This document shows, piece after piece, positions 51,416-61,049 of a stretch of 64,000 nucleotides of DNA. Position 1 is the stretch's first letter. Every line of letters starts with the position of its first letter. The notes under the pieces were generated by a model. The model was not told the DNA's origin. It did no database searches and saw nothing but the letters and a program-made list of their open reading frames with translations. A program made the translations under genes and the position numbers. Source of the DNA: Acinetobacter guillouiae CIP 63.46 (GTDB lineage: Bacteria; Pseudomonadota; Gammaproteobacteria; Pseudomonadales; Moraxellaceae); NCBI RefSeq assembly GCF_000368145.1, contig NZ_KB849287.1, positions 179,903 through 243,902 on the forward strand, read 5' to 3'.

Positions 51416-53821
51416 ATGCATTTAAAAAAATTAACATTGTGTCTATTGGGTTTGAGTTTATCGGCATGTTCTACACATGTGATTAAAAGCAATGCTTTAA
51501 ATGCAGATCAAGACGCTCCGCAACGTGCAATTCAAGGCTTTAATGCCTTGTATGAATATCCGAATTTTGATTATCGTGGACAAGTCAAGGTTCGACTTGA
51601 TAGCGTTCAGAAAGCCAACGCAGCTGATACAAAGCAATTAGATCCTACAATTGAAAAAAAGGTCAATCAGTATCTAAGAGATCAAAAAATTAAATTAACC
51701 GATGCACAGAAAAAAGTACTTTATCAAGCAATTGCTAAGCAAGATTCTAAGTATTCAAATCGCTTTGTTGGTATGGGCGCAGATGTTGTACAAAATATCG
51801 TGAATGATTTACAGATTCGTTATGATGGAACTGTGAATTATCGTCAGAAAATGGCATCGTTTAACTTAGAAACGCAGTATAAAAAACCCAACCTTTCTGT
51901 GGAAATGCGTGTTCCTACAGTATTGGATCTCAATAATTATAAATTCTATACCCATATTTTTTCTTTAATGCCTTATTTGGCCAATTCACAAGATCAGAAT
52001 AAATATGCCTATTATGATTTTTCTAAATACAAAGATGATATTGCCAAGGTGAATGGAAAAGCCTTGGTTGAGTTTCTTAAACAATCAGGCGCAACTTCTT
52101 ATTTGATTGCTTCCCCGAATCAAATTGAAAATCTCGCGGTGAGTTCAGCTGAGAAGCAAGCAGGTATCGTCGAAAAAATCCGCTTAACTACCAGCATTGA
52201 AGAAATGTTTTTGCAAGGGCAATTGTATTCTACAGTGAATCGTCAATATTTCATGAATTCAGTGCTTGGATTGAGTCCTACAAATATTGCAAAACTCTTA
52301 GATACTGCTGGAGAAAGCCATTCAAGCGATGCTGCTAACGAGGCGGCACAAGCTGCAATGAAAGCAGTAGAAGAAGCTTCAGCGGGGATCAGTACTGATG
52401 ATGCGGGTGTGGCTGATGCCGCTAGTGCCATGTATCAACTTTATAGTGCCGTCAATCGTCAATCTCATGAAGCGTCTGAAGAAGAGGTGGACGCTGTTTA
52501 TGCAGATGCACAAGACGCGGCTAAAAAAGCAGTTGAAGATGATGAAGACTATGCCACTAGCCAAACTTCTGATGTTGCCGATCAGGAAGATGATAACGTT
52601 GAAGCTGAGTCTGAAGACGCATCAGCAGAGCGTCAGAAAATTTTAACTGAACAACAATGTGAAGACTTAACAAAAGCAAAAGCTCATCCACGTTTTGGTG
52701 ATGTGGAATATTGTCAGTATCATTATGAAATTGATGTTTTAAGTGCTGAACCAAAGGATGATGCATCTTCAGCCAGTAAAGCTTTACAGCAGCAAAGTAA
52801 TGCAGCGCTTGTCAAAACCTTTACAGGCTATGCCAAAGACCAGTTGGTTGATGCTCAACAATTTAAACAATTGTGGAATCAACATCATATTGAAGTTGAA
52901 GCCAGTTTGCCGCCTAAAAACAAACGTAATCCTTTAATCGTCGATCTGTCTTTAGATAACAACGGTCGGGCGGTAAAAGCAGATTATGATTTGGGTGTGG
53001 ATTTTGATAAATTAAATCGTAAACTGAATGTTAAGATGGATATGCAATTCCTTAATTATGGAAATGCCAGCAAGATCGATCAGAGTGTTTTACAGCAAGC
53101 CAAACCATTTAAAGATATCTTTAAAGGCAGCATTATGGAGCAAGCTGTAGGCGGTATTGCGGGTGTTTCAGGTGATACAGGTAGTCATTCAGAGCAAAAA
53201 TATTTAACTTTAGATGAGCGTTTGGCGCAGTTGGCTGAACAAGTATTTGCACAAACGGGTTCGTATGAAAAAACCTATAAAGCCGTATTTATTGCCAAAC
53301 TGACTGCAGAAAAACCTGAGCTAATTAAACAATACTCTGCTCAAGATTTACAGGAAATTGCAGCGATTTATGCATATTCTTATTCTGATGAAGAGATTTA
53401 CAATCCGAAAGGTCAAGCTTTAAAACAGATCCAAGCTTTACAGAAAAAGCATCATTTGGAAGATGACCACCAATATGATGATGGGCTTGGAAATGCTGTT
53501 GATGAGATCGTGGCTAAAGTCTGGAAAGATAAACAAAGTGTTTTAGAAATTCAGAATTTAGTCAAAAAATACAAAACCACTGAAGCCGTTTTTGCGCAAT
53601 ATTATATGCAGAAGTTTGAAGCGGAAAATGAGATTGAAAAAGGGCAACGTGCTGACTTTATCAAAACAGCGAAGATTTTAGCCAAGTCTTATACTGCGTT
53701 TAAACGCAATAAATTTAACGATCAAGTTGTTGCTGGCTTAGATCAAGACGCGACTGAATTTATTGATTATGATTTATTTAAGCAAACCTATCAGATCTTG
53801 AGTGATGCCAAGTTAAAGTAA
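51416..53821 (+). CDS. Large hypothetical lipoprotein
   Basis: An 801-residue lipoprotein. The signal is MHLKKLTLCLLGLSLSAC with the lipid Cys at residue 18; the open frame reaches a TTG at 51362, but the signal sets the ATG at 51416 as start. The mature protein is Gln, Asp and Ala-rich with few hydrophobic stretches. There is a low-complexity, acidic segment at about residues 300-420 (rich in A, E, D: AAQAAMKAVEEASAG, AVEDDEDYATSQ). Flanking blocks look folded. I know no family. A lone gene before aroE with a perfect terminator at 53841. It could be an outer-membrane or periplasm-facing surface lipoprotein. Confidence 0.75.
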   Translation: MHLKKLTLCLLGLSLSACSTHVIKSNALNADQDAPQRAIQGFNALYEYPNFDYRGQVKVRLDSVQKANAADTKQLDPTIEKKVNQYLRDQKIKLTDAQKKVLYQAIAKQDSKYSNRFVGMGADVVQNIVNDLQIRYDGTVNYRQKMASFNLETQYKKPNLSVEMRVPTVLDLNNYKFYTHIFSLMPYLANSQDQNKYAYYDFSKYKDDIAKVNGKALVEFLKQSGATSYLIASPNQIENLAVSSAEKQAGIVEKIRLTTSIEEMFLQGQLYSTVNRQYFMNSVLGLSPTNIAKLLDTAGESHSSDAANEAAQAAMKAVEEASAGISTDDAGVADAASAMYQLYSAVNRQSHEASEEEVDAVYADAQDAAKKAVEDDEDYATSQTSDVADQEDDNVEAESEDASAERQKILTEQQCEDLTKAKAHPRFGDVEYCQYHYEIDVLSAEPKDDASSASKALQQQSNAALVKTFTGYAKDQLVDAQQFKQLWNQHHIEVEASLPPKNKRNPLIVDLSLDNNGRAVKADYDLGVDFDKLNRKLNVKMDMQFLNYGNASKIDQSVLQQAKPFKDIFKGSIMEQAVGGIAGVSGDTGSHSEQKYLTLDERLAQLAEQVFAQTGSYEKTYKAVFIAKLTAEKPELIKQYSAQDLQEIAAIYAYSYSDEEIYNPKGQALKQIQALQKKHHLEDDHQYDDGLGNAVDEIVAKVWKDKQSVLEIQNLVKKYKTTEAVFAQYYMQKFEAENEIEKGQRADFIKTAKILAKSYTAFKRNKFNDQVVAGLDQDATEFIDYDLFKQTYQILSDAKLK

Positions 53822-53840
53822 TTGATCTTGGTGTTGTTAA

Positions 53841-53867
53841 AAAGAACCTCAATTGAGGTTCTTTTTT
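53841..53867 (+). terminator. Rho-independent terminator
   Basis: AAAGAACCTC (53841-53850), loop AATT, GAGGTTCTTT (53855-53864), and a T run. A perfect inverted repeat that ends the large lipoprotein gene and may serve aroE in the other direction. Confidence 0.9.
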
Positions 53868-53895
53868 ATGGATCTTTTAAAACTGTATATCTTGA

Positions 53896-54684
53896 TTAAA
53901 GAAAATCTTTTAAATTTGGGCGAACCCCATTCCAAATATAAAATGCTTCTATGGCTTGCCCAACCAACATCCCGAAGCCTTCTGAGCTTGGAATCTGGCG
54001 CGCTTTGGCTTGATCGATAAAGCTTGAAGGTTTGCCATACGCCATTTCATAAGCATGGTGAAAGGTTAAGGTTTCAGGAAGAATCAGTACATCACCCGTT
54101 AAGCTTGCCGAAGTCGCATTGATAACAAGATCAAATTGCCCATCTAATTCATCTAGGCTACAAGCGGAAAGTTCTGCTTCAGGAACAGCGCTTTGTAAAT
54201 CTGCCACCAATTGTTCCGCACGTGAACGGGTACGGTTGGCAATCACAATCTTTTTAGCTCCCGCTTTTACCAGAGGGTAAACCACACCGCGAGTTGCACC
54301 GCCTGCACCAATAATCAAAATATCTGCGTTGTCTAAAGTCCAGTCTAGCGCTTTAATCGCATCGACTAAACCTTGCCCATCTGTATTGTCACCATGCAAT
54401 ACCCCGTTTTCCATCCAAAGCGTATTGACCGCCTTGGCGATTTTTGCACGTTCTGTCAGTTGTTGGCATAAGGCAAAAGCTTGTTCTTTAAATGGCACAG
54501 TAACATTCATACCTACACCATTGTGAGCAAAGAATTCAGTTACACTTGCGGTAAAGCCATCGAGTGGAGCAAGACGTTTTACATAGTTGAGATCAATACC
54601 AGTCTTTTCTGCAAAGGCATGGTGTAGTTCAGGTGAACGAGAGTGTTCAATCGGATTTCCAATGACTGCGAAAAGTTTACTCAT
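53896..54684 (-). CDS. aroE: Shikimate 5-dehydrogenase
   Basis: AroE reduces 3-dehydroshikimate with NADPH in the aromatic pathway. The 262 residues match the family. The substrate site is NPIEHSRSPELHHAF (10-24), and Lys66 (in NVTVPFKEQAF) and Asp102 (in NTDGQG) are the catalytic pair. The NADPH loop is IGAGGATRGVVYPLV, and NRTRSRAEQL binds the phosphate. The C-terminus GMLVGQAIEAFYIWNG is conserved. The divergent region of about 200 bases upstream has no clear gene. In other gammaproteobacteria aroE often sits with hemF, which lies here 700 bases away. Confidence 0.97.
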   Translation of the reverse strand: MSKLFAVIGNPIEHSRSPELHHAFAEKTGIDLNYVKRLAPLDGFTASVTEFFAHNGVGMNVTVPFKEQAFALCQQLTERAKIAKAVNTLWMENGVLHGDNTDGQGLVDAIKALDWTLDNADILIIGAGGATRGVVYPLVKAGAKKIVIANRTRSRAEQLVADLQSAVPEAELSACSLDELDGQFDLVINATSASLTGDVLILPETLTFHHAYEMAYGKPSSFIDQAKARQIPSSEGFGMLVGQAIEAFYIWNGVRPNLKDFL

Positions 54685-54887
54685 GCCAAATGTCCAAGTA
54701 TTGATTGTGTTGATTTTTAGAGAATGGCAACAATATACGTGAAAATGGATGACACAACCAAATTAAATGCGGTTTAGCTTATGCTAAAATTTGAATAAAT
54801 TGATGATTTAGAACGTTTTTTAATCGCGCTAAAGCTTGTTTTTAAGAGGAAGGTTTTGAGGGAAATGTTGTGCTTCAAAATGATGCT

Positions 54888-55094
54888 TTATGGATTGCAA
54901 ACTGACTCTAAGAAATCAAGAAAAATCATAGCAAAAACAACGAGAAAACCAGCAGATAAAACAACACTAGAAGTAATTGAGATACTGTCAGAAAGAAGGT
55001 CTTTGGAAATGATGGTGGTTGAAATGGAGCATGCTAATAAAAATAAAATACTGAATGAAAGACTAACCTTGTGATTTTCTAATAAATTCCTCAT
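54888..55094 (-). CDS. Small two-segment membrane protein
   Basis: A 68-residue frame: basic-polar start MRNLLENHKVS, then two hydrophobic segments (LSFSILFLLACSISTTIIS and ITSSVVLSAGFLVVFAMIFLDFL) and a short acidic end. AGAGGT lies 5 bases before the ATG at 55094. There is no named family that I recognise. It is kept because of the ribosome site and the membrane pattern; the plus-strand frame across it is very basic and lacks such a site. The 266 bases from 55095 to 55360 hold no other gene, only the hemF terminator. Confidence 0.45.
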   Translation of the reverse strand: MRNLLENHKVSLSFSILFLLACSISTTIISKDLLSDSISITSSVVLSAGFLVVFAMIFLDFLESVCNP

Positions 55095-55301
55095 ACCTAC
55101 CTCTGGTTTCTACTGCTATAATATTCTTTAAACGCTAAGACTTTTTTCAAAAAAATTAAGGAAATTTTAAGGTTGGTATCTTAGCTCAAGTTTGAGCATA
55201 TATTAAATTAAAAAAGTATTCTTATCGTGAATTATTCTCATTTTAATTGTGAGTAAATCTTTCAAGCGTTATTTTCTCAGAAGTATTCAGCGGTTTAAGT
55301 G

Positions 55302-55333
55302 AAAAAGCTATCTTGAATGAAAGATAGCTTTTT
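55302..55333 (-). terminator. Terminator of hemF
   Basis: AAAAAGCTATCTT (55302-55314), loop GAATGA, AAGATAGCTTTTT (55321-55333): a perfect 13-base stem, with T runs on both strands. It lies 28 bases after the hemF stop. Confidence 0.9.
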
Positions 55334-55360
55334 AAACGATGAAGCATAAATGGCGGGAGA

Positions 55361-56302
55361 TTATTTTAATATCGACAACCAGTCTTTAGGCTTTAAATAA
55401 TGATCAGTGAGGCATTTTTCTGGGCTATTTTCATCCCATTCTGGGCGATAAGACCAAGCTGCAAGCGGTGGCATGCTGACCAGAATAGATTCAATTCGAC
55501 CACCAGTTTGTAAGCCAAATAAAGTCCCGCGATCATAAACCAAATTATATTCAACATAGCGACCACGACGATACAGTTGGAAGTCTCGTTGGGCTTGTGT
55601 AAAGGATTTATCCTGATTTCTTTGGAAAATAGGCAAAATAGCATTTAAATAACCATTAGCGACCGCTTGGATATATTCAAAGCATTTTTCAAAATCCCAT
55701 TGATTTAAATCATCAAAAAACAAACCCCCAATACCACGTTGTTCATCACGATGTTTTAAATAGAAATAATCATCACACCATTGTTTATGTTCCGCATAAA
55801 TTTCTTCACCAAACGGTGCGCACAGATCAAATGCTGTTTGGTGCCAAGATAAAACGTCTTCATCATTTGGGTAAAAAGGCGTGAGGTCAAAACCACCACC
55901 AAACCACCAAATTGGTGCTTGTCCTTCAGGCTCTGCAACAAATAGCCGTACATTGGCGTGAGATGTTGGAACATTGGGATTTGTTGGATGAATGACCAAA
56001 GAAACACCCAAGGCTTGTGCTTTGGCTCCAGCAATTGCTGGATGGCGTTCTGTTGCTGAAGCTGGCAGTTTGGAAATGCTGATGTGAGAAAACATCACCC
56101 CGCCTTTTTCGATCACAGTTCCATTCTGTAGAACACGTGAACGACCACCACCGCCTTCAGGGCGTTGCCAGTCATCAATTTCAAATGTTGCAGTGCCGTG
56201 GCCTAATTTTTCTTGTTGCTCTAGGGCAGAGCAGATTCGAGCTTGTAAATCTGTTAGGAAATCACGAACACGTTGAATATCTGCAGAAGTCGGGTTTTGC
56301 AT
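55361..56302 (-). CDS. hemF: Oxygen-dependent coproporphyrinogen III oxidase
   Basis: HemF oxidatively decarboxylates coproporphyrinogen III to protoporphyrinogen IX using O2. The product from the ATG at 56302 has 313 residues, somewhat longer than E. coli HemF (299). Motifs include [54 protein letters not shown] and [35 protein letters not shown], which carry the conserved active-site Arg, Asp and His. The open frame reaches a TTG at 56314, but GAGG lies before the ATG at 56302, the preferred start. It is divergent from the oxygen-independent hemN, giving both forms of this step side by side. Confidence 0.96.
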   Translation of the reverse strand: MQNPTSADIQRVRDFLTDLQARICSALEQQEKLGHGTATFEIDDWQRPEGGGGRSRVLQNGTVIEKGGVMFSHISISKLPASATERHPAIAGAKAQALGVSLVIHPTNPNVPTSHANVRLFVAEPEGQAPIWWFGGGFDLTPFYPNDEDVLSWHQTAFDLCAPFGEEIYAEHKQWCDDYFYLKHRDEQRGIGGLFFDDLNQWDFEKCFEYIQAVANGYLNAILPIFQRNQDKSFTQAQRDFQLYRRGRYVEYNLVYDRGTLFGLQTGGRIESILVSMPPLAAWSYRPEWDENSPEKCLTDHYLKPKDWLSILK

Positions 56303-56509
56303 GATCATCCTCAAAGGAGAATTGAAAAATTTTCTACATCAAAACATAAAACGCTAAAAAAACAAAACCAAGTCATCATGAATACATTTTTTGAACTTGG
56401 TGTGAATGAATCGAATGAGACTAAAAAATCTTTGGGTATCGCGGATACACGCTAGGCAATCCCGAGCAATTCGCTAGGTTGAAATCTATCCTTAAGCTCA
56501 GCACAATGT

Positions 56510-56527
56510 ATTGAAGGTAAATTCAAT
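56510..56527. promoter_or_regulatory. Inverted repeat upstream of hemN
   Basis: ATTGAA, six bases, TTCAAT, at about 50 bases before the hemN ATG. The half sites resemble FNR/Anr half sites (TTGAT) but the spacing is two bases too long, so it is not a standard FNR box. Confidence 0.25.
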
Positions 56528-56575
56528 TTTTGGGTTTATTTCTTTTGAATGTTAATTGCGTATCGAGCAGTGAAT

Positions 56576-57940
56576 ATGAGTTGTTCTTTGATTCAAAAAT
56601 ACAATGTTGCTGGACCCCGTTATACCAGTTATCCAACGGTTCCATATTGGGAGGAGGCATCATTTTCGCTGCAACAATGGAAACAGACCTTAAAGCGCTC
56701 TTTTGATGAGTCTAATCACGTTGAAGGCATCAGTCTTTATATTCATTTACCGTTCTGTGAAAGTCTATGTACTTTTTGCGGATGCCATAAAAAAGTCACG
56801 AAACGGCATGATGTTGAATTACCTTATATTCAAGCAGTTTTAAAAGAATGGGACTTATATTGTCAGTTGTTAGCAGACAGACCCATCATTAAAGAAATTC
56901 ATTTGGGTGGTGGAACACCAACATTTTTTTCAGTTAAGCATTTACAACAATTAATTCAGGGTATTTTAGCCAAAGCCAATATTGCGGATGGTTATGAATT
57001 TAGTTTTGAAGGGCATCCTAATAATACCACGCGAGAACACTTACAAGCCTTGTATGAGCTCGGTTTTCGCCGTGTCAGCTATGGGGTACAAGACTATAAT
57101 GAGACTGTTCAGAAGGCCATTCATCGTGTCCAGCCCTTTGAAAATGTAGAAAGAGTGACGCAATGGGCACGTGACATTGGCTATACATCGATTTCCCATG
57201 ATCTGGTTTTTGGTTTGCCATTTCAAAATTTAGCAGATGTGTTGCATACCATTGATTTGACTAATACGTTAATGCCAGATCGCTTGGCTTTTTATAGTTA
57301 TGCGCATGTGCCTTGGATTAAGGGCAATGGACAGCGTGGGTTTAAAGATCATGATGTGCCCAAAGATGGAATGAAGCGAACCCTGTATGAAGAAGGGAAA
57401 AAGCAACTTTTAGCACATGGTTATCATGAGATTGGGATGGATCATTTTGCTTTAGATCGAGATGAGATGTATCAAGCATTTCATGCAGGTACTTTGCATC
57501 GTAATTTTATGGGCTATACCTCATCAAAAACACAAGTCATGATCGGATTGGGCCTATCTTCAATCAGTGATAGTTGGTATAGCTTTGCACAGAATGAAAA
57601 AAATTTAGAAGCCTATTACAGCTGTCTTGAAAATGATGAAATTCCTGTGGTGAAAGGGCATGTGTTAAGTGTCGAAGATTTAAAGATTCGTCAGCATATT
57701 TTGAATTTGATGTGTACCTTTCAAACCTCTTGGTCAGATCAAACGATGGATTTTGCTGAGCGTGGTGATGTGATTCAACAGCTTGTTGAAATGCAGCATG
57801 ATGGTTTATTGAACATTGAAGCGGATCGGATTGTGATCACGGAGCAAGGGAAGCCTTTTGTCCGTAATATTTGTATGGCGTTTGATTTGCATTTAAAGCG
57901 TAGAAAGCCTGAAACGCAAATTTTCTCGATGACGATTTGA
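56576..57940 (+). CDS. hemN: Oxygen-independent coproporphyrinogen III dehydrogenase (radical SAM)
   Basis: HemN performs the same decarboxylation as HemF without O2, using a 4Fe-4S cluster and SAM. The cluster motif is FCESLCTFCGC with Cys61, Cys65, Cys68 and the extra Cys70 that marks true HemN. EIHLGGGTPTFFS, the FEGHPNNTT and GVQDYNETVQKAIHRVQPF motifs also match. The product has 454 residues, normal for HemN. The open frame starts at an ATG at 56549, but the ATG at 56576 (MSCSLIQKYNVAGPRYTSYP) matches the family start. It is divergent from hemF, so oxygen-dependent switching between the two is likely. Confidence 0.96.
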   Translation: MSCSLIQKYNVAGPRYTSYPTVPYWEEASFSLQQWKQTLKRSFDESNHVEGISLYIHLPFCESLCTFCGCHKKVTKRHDVELPYIQAVLKEWDLYCQLLADRPIIKEIHLGGGTPTFFSVKHLQQLIQGILAKANIADGYEFSFEGHPNNTTREHLQALYELGFRRVSYGVQDYNETVQKAIHRVQPFENVERVTQWARDIGYTSISHDLVFGLPFQNLADVLHTIDLTNTLMPDRLAFYSYAHVPWIKGNGQRGFKDHDVPKDGMKRTLYEEGKKQLLAHGYHEIGMDHFALDRDEMYQAFHAGTLHRNFMGYTSSKTQVMIGLGLSSISDSWYSFAQNEKNLEAYYSCLENDEIPVVKGHVLSVEDLKIRQHILNLMCTFQTSWSDQTMDFAERGDVIQQLVEMQHDGLLNIEADRIVITEQGKPFVRNICMAFDLHLKRRKPETQIFSMTI

Positions 57941-58000
57941 TGTCAATTAATTAAGCTGCTTTCGTATCAACTTGAATCATCCATGCTGGTTCTATCGCGA

Positions 58001-58018
58001 GGCGACAGGGATGTCGCC
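58001..58018. repeat. GC-rich palindrome downstream of hemN
   Basis: GGCGACA (58001-58007), GGGA, TGTCGCC (58012-58018), followed by a second hairpin GAGCT...AGCTC near 58030-58046. It is GC-rich against the AT-rich surroundings and lies between convergent hemN and ribA. It could be an intergenic palindromic repeat of this genome; a single copy cannot show that. Confidence 0.4.
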
Positions 58019-58096
58019 CCATTATGTGTGGAGCTAGGACTGAGCTCTCACTTCACCGAAGATCTGATCACTTGTATCTGAGCAAGACGTCTATGA

Positions 58097-58711
58097 TTAA
58101 AAATCATCTTTCTCATACATATGAGACATACGATCATGTTTGGTTTTTAAATAATCTTCATTGAACTTATTTAAGCCCACTGTCAACGGTACACGGTCTA
58201 ATACATCAATACCTAAATCTGTTAAAGCTTTTAATTTTAATGGATTGTTGGTAATTAGCCTGACTTGTTTAACCTGTAAATGATCGAGCATGATGCTACA
58301 CATATCATATTTACGTGCATCAGCAGGTAGGTTTAACAATAAATTTGCATCAACGGTATCATGCCCTTGATCTTGCAAAGCATAAGCACGGATTTTATTG
58401 GTCAAACCAATACCACGACCTTCTTGGCGCAAATATAAAATCACACCTTGGCCTGCATCATTCATCATTTTCATGGTGTTGTGCAATTGAGGGCCACAGT
58501 CACATTTTAATGAACCAAAGGCATCGCCAGTTAAACATTCTGAATGAATACGAACTAAAACGGGGTTTGTAGGCGCGATTTCTAAACCCTTAGAAAGAGC
58601 AACATGCTCTTCACCTGTTTGTGGATCTTGAAATACAGAAATTTTAAAATCACCATAAGCAGTGGGTAATTTTGAAGTGGCAACAAACTCTATTGACACA
58701 GAATCTTCCAT
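58097..58711 (-). CDS. ribA: GTP cyclohydrolase II
   Basis: RibA opens the GTP ring and releases formate and pyrophosphate, the first committed step to riboflavin. The zinc site is [18 protein letters not shown] with Cys59, Cys70 and Cys72 (C-X10-C-X-C). [19 protein letters not shown] carries the catalytic region and [16 protein letters not shown] the end of the fold. The 204 residues match the stand-alone form, without a RibB domain. It stands alone, with about 300 bases of gene-free DNA upstream (58712-59014). Confidence 0.96.
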   Translation of the reverse strand: MEDSVSIEFVATSKLPTAYGDFKISVFQDPQTGEEHVALSKGLEIAPTNPVLVRIHSECLTGDAFGSLKCDCGPQLHNTMKMMNDAGQGVILYLRQEGRGIGLTNKIRAYALQDQGHDTVDANLLLNLPADARKYDMCSIMLDHLQVKQVRLITNNPLKLKALTDLGIDVLDRVPLTVGLNKFNEDYLKTKHDRMSHMYEKDDF

Positions 58712-59014
58712 CTATTTGTTTAGAAATTGGCTAAAGTATAGCGTAATGCTTGGACATTGGTAGGTTTGTAAAGCATGTTTTTATAGATAACATTGCTATA
58801 AAAATTTCTTTTTTGTATAAAGCACACGATAATAGTTGATATATAGATAGATTATTCATGATAATTGACACCAAGAGCACACTTGCTGACTTGGAAGTTC
58901 CAATGACGCATCATTATAAATGTGGCTGATTGAATGTGATATCATTGGTTCTCACAATCATGCTAACCCGTTTACCTAGCTAGATTTGCCAGGCTTTAGA
59001 AGGCTTTGCCACAT
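58712..59014. other. Spacer between divergent ribA and dxs
   Basis: About 300 AT-rich bases. It should hold the promoters of both genes. I looked for an FMN element before ribA and a THI box before dxs and saw neither. Confidence 0.5.
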
Positions 59015-60919
59015 ATGTTGTATACCGAAATACCTAGTCATCGTCCTGTTACGCCTTTGTTGAATGAAATTAATCATCCTCAACAATTACGTCAGTTTGA
59101 GCAAAGCCAATTGCCGCAGGTCGCAGACGAATTGCGTCAATTTATTTTGTATGCTGCTGGACAAAGTGGCGGGCATTTTGGTGCAAACCTTGGCGTTATA
59201 GAATTAACAGTTGCCTTACACTATTGTTTTGAAACACCACGGGATCGTTTAGTTTGGGATGTGGGCCATCAGGCGTATCCACATAAAGTCCTTACAGGAC
59301 GCCGTGAGCAATTGATGACCATCCGTTCTAAAGATGGATTGGCGGCTTTTCCAGCACGGGATGAATCTGAATTTGATACCTTTGGTGTAGGACATTCATC
59401 GACTGCAATTTCTGCTGGCTTGGGTATGGCTTTGGCACGTCGTTATCAAAAAGACCCTTGTGAAGTTGTTGCCATCGTTGGTGATGGTGCGATGACTGCT
59501 GGAATGGCATTTGAAGCCATGAATGATGCAGTGGCGCATAATGCTGATTTGATGGTGGTGCTCAATGACAATGATATGTCGATTTCATGTAGCACGGGTG
59601 GTTTTGCAAAGCATTTAGCTGCAATTTGGGAACAAGGGCAATTCATCAATATTGATGAAGAAGGGCAAGCTTTTGTACAGGATTGCCCTGAATGGAACTA
59701 CAACTCTCGTTTACATCAATCTGCGACTGATGCTGCGGATAATCTATTTAAAGCGATTGGTTTTGATTATTTTGGCCCATTTGATGGCCATGATGTGGAG
59801 CAACTGGTACAAGTCTTTAATGCGCTGAAAAAGCGTAAAGGGCCACGCCTGATCCATGTCTATACTGTGAAAGGTAAGGGCTTTGCGCCTGCTGAAGCGG
59901 ATCAAATTAAATATCATGCGATTGGCAAAATTAATGCTTCAGCAACTAAAAATGTAGCGCCAAAATATTCAGATGTATTTGGGCAATGGCTTTGTGATGA
60001 AGCTGCACAAGACGACAGATTACTCGCAATTACGCCTGCCATGTGTGAAGGCTCAGGCATGGTACAGTTTGCTAAACAATTTCCAGAGCGCTACTTTGAT
60101 GTTGCAATTGCAGAACAGCATGCCGTGACATTAGCTGCGGGTATGGCATGTGAAGGATTGAAGCCAGTTGTGGCGATTTATTCAACCTTCCTGCAACGCG
60201 GTTATGACCAACTGATTCATGATGTTGCTTTACAAAATCTTGATGTGACCTTTGGTATTGATCGTGCAGGTTTAGTTGGCGAAGATGGTCCTACGCATGC
60301 TGGTGCGTATGACTATGCTTATATGCGTACAGTACCCAATATGGTGATCATGGCGCCAAAAGACGAAAACGAATGTCGCCAAATGTTGCATACAGCATAT
60401 CTATACAAAGGCCCAACTGCAGTACGTTATCCACGCGGTAACGGTTTAGGTGTAGAAATTCAACAACAGTTGATTGAGCTGGAAATTGGTAAAGCTGAAG
60501 TATTGTTAGAACTCAATACTGAACACGAAGAAGGAATCACAATTTTAGCCTTTGGTAGTCGTGTTCAACCTGCGCTTGAATCAGCAAAACAGCTGGCACC
60601 AAAGTTGGATATTGCAATTCGTGTGATCAATATGCGTTTTGTGAAACCATTGGATGAACAGATTATTCGTGATTTGGCAGACAAAACTCACTTATTTGTA
60701 ACTATTGAAGAACATGCGGTGATGGCGGGTGCGGGTAGTGCGGTCAATGAGTTCTTGGCACAGGCACAAATTGTAAAGCCAATTTTAAACCTAGGTTTAC
60801 CTGATGAATTCCTTGCACAAGCAAGCCATTCTGAAATGCTTCAAGACTGTGGTTTAGATGTAAAAGGTATTCAAAACTCGATTGAACAGGCTTGGTTAAA
60901 GCTGGTACAACACGTTTAA
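59015..60919 (+). CDS. dxs: 1-deoxy-D-xylulose-5-phosphate synthase
   Basis: Dxs joins pyruvate and glyceraldehyde 3-phosphate with thiamine diphosphate, the entry step of the MEP isoprenoid pathway. The 634 residues match the family. Motifs in order: [34 protein letters not shown], the TPP loop [18 protein letters not shown] ending in [24 protein letters not shown] with the catalytic Glu, and [17 protein letters not shown]. The longer frame opens at a TTG at 59006, but AGAAGG is too close to it and sits about 10 bases before the ATG at 59015. A hairpin terminator closes the gene. Confidence 0.97.
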   Translation: MLYTEIPSHRPVTPLLNEINHPQQLRQFEQSQLPQVADELRQFILYAAGQSGGHFGANLGVIELTVALHYCFETPRDRLVWDVGHQAYPHKVLTGRREQLMTIRSKDGLAAFPARDESEFDTFGVGHSSTAISAGLGMALARRYQKDPCEVVAIVGDGAMTAGMAFEAMNDAVAHNADLMVVLNDNDMSISCSTGGFAKHLAAIWEQGQFINIDEEGQAFVQDCPEWNYNSRLHQSATDAADNLFKAIGFDYFGPFDGHDVEQLVQVFNALKKRKGPRLIHVYTVKGKGFAPAEADQIKYHAIGKINASATKNVAPKYSDVFGQWLCDEAAQDDRLLAITPAMCEGSGMVQFAKQFPERYFDVAIAEQHAVTLAAGMACEGLKPVVAIYSTFLQRGYDQLIHDVALQNLDVTFGIDRAGLVGEDGPTHAGAYDYAYMRTVPNMVIMAPKDENECRQMLHTAYLYKGPTAVRYPRGNGLGVEIQQQLIELEIGKAEVLLELNTEHEEGITILAFGSRVQPALESAKQLAPKLDIAIRVINMRFVKPLDEQIIRDLADKTHLFVTIEEHAVMAGAGSAVNEFLAQAQIVKPILNLGLPDEFLAQASHSEMLQDCGLDVKGIQNSIEQAWLKLVQHV

Positions 60920-60967
60920 GCTCATGTAAAAGTTAAAGTTGTAAAATTTTAGCAACAAAATTTCCCA

Positions 60968-61003
60968 AAAAGCGCCGATATTTGCTAAAATGTCGGCGCT
61001 TTT
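60968..61003 (+). terminator. Rho-independent terminator after dxs
   Basis: AAAAGCGCCGA (60968-60978) pairs with TCGGCGCTTTT (60993-61003), with inner ATATTT/AAAATG pairs. The T run is short, so some read-through to suhB is possible. Confidence 0.75.
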
Positions 61004-61049
61004 ATGCATTATTCTTTATCAGTATCTTCAAATTTGTAGTGGGTGTTCA

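Noticed and set aside
54856-55074. Basic 72-residue plus-strand frame
   Set aside because: Overlaps the better supported minus-strand membrane protein; composition looks like an antisense shadow.
56510-56527. FNR/Anr box before hemN
   Set aside because: Half sites TTGAA/TTCAA are six bases apart; the consensus needs TTGAT-N4-ATCAA.
58712-59014. TPP or FMN riboswitch before dxs or ribA
   Set aside because: No THI box or RFN element sequence could be found on either strand.
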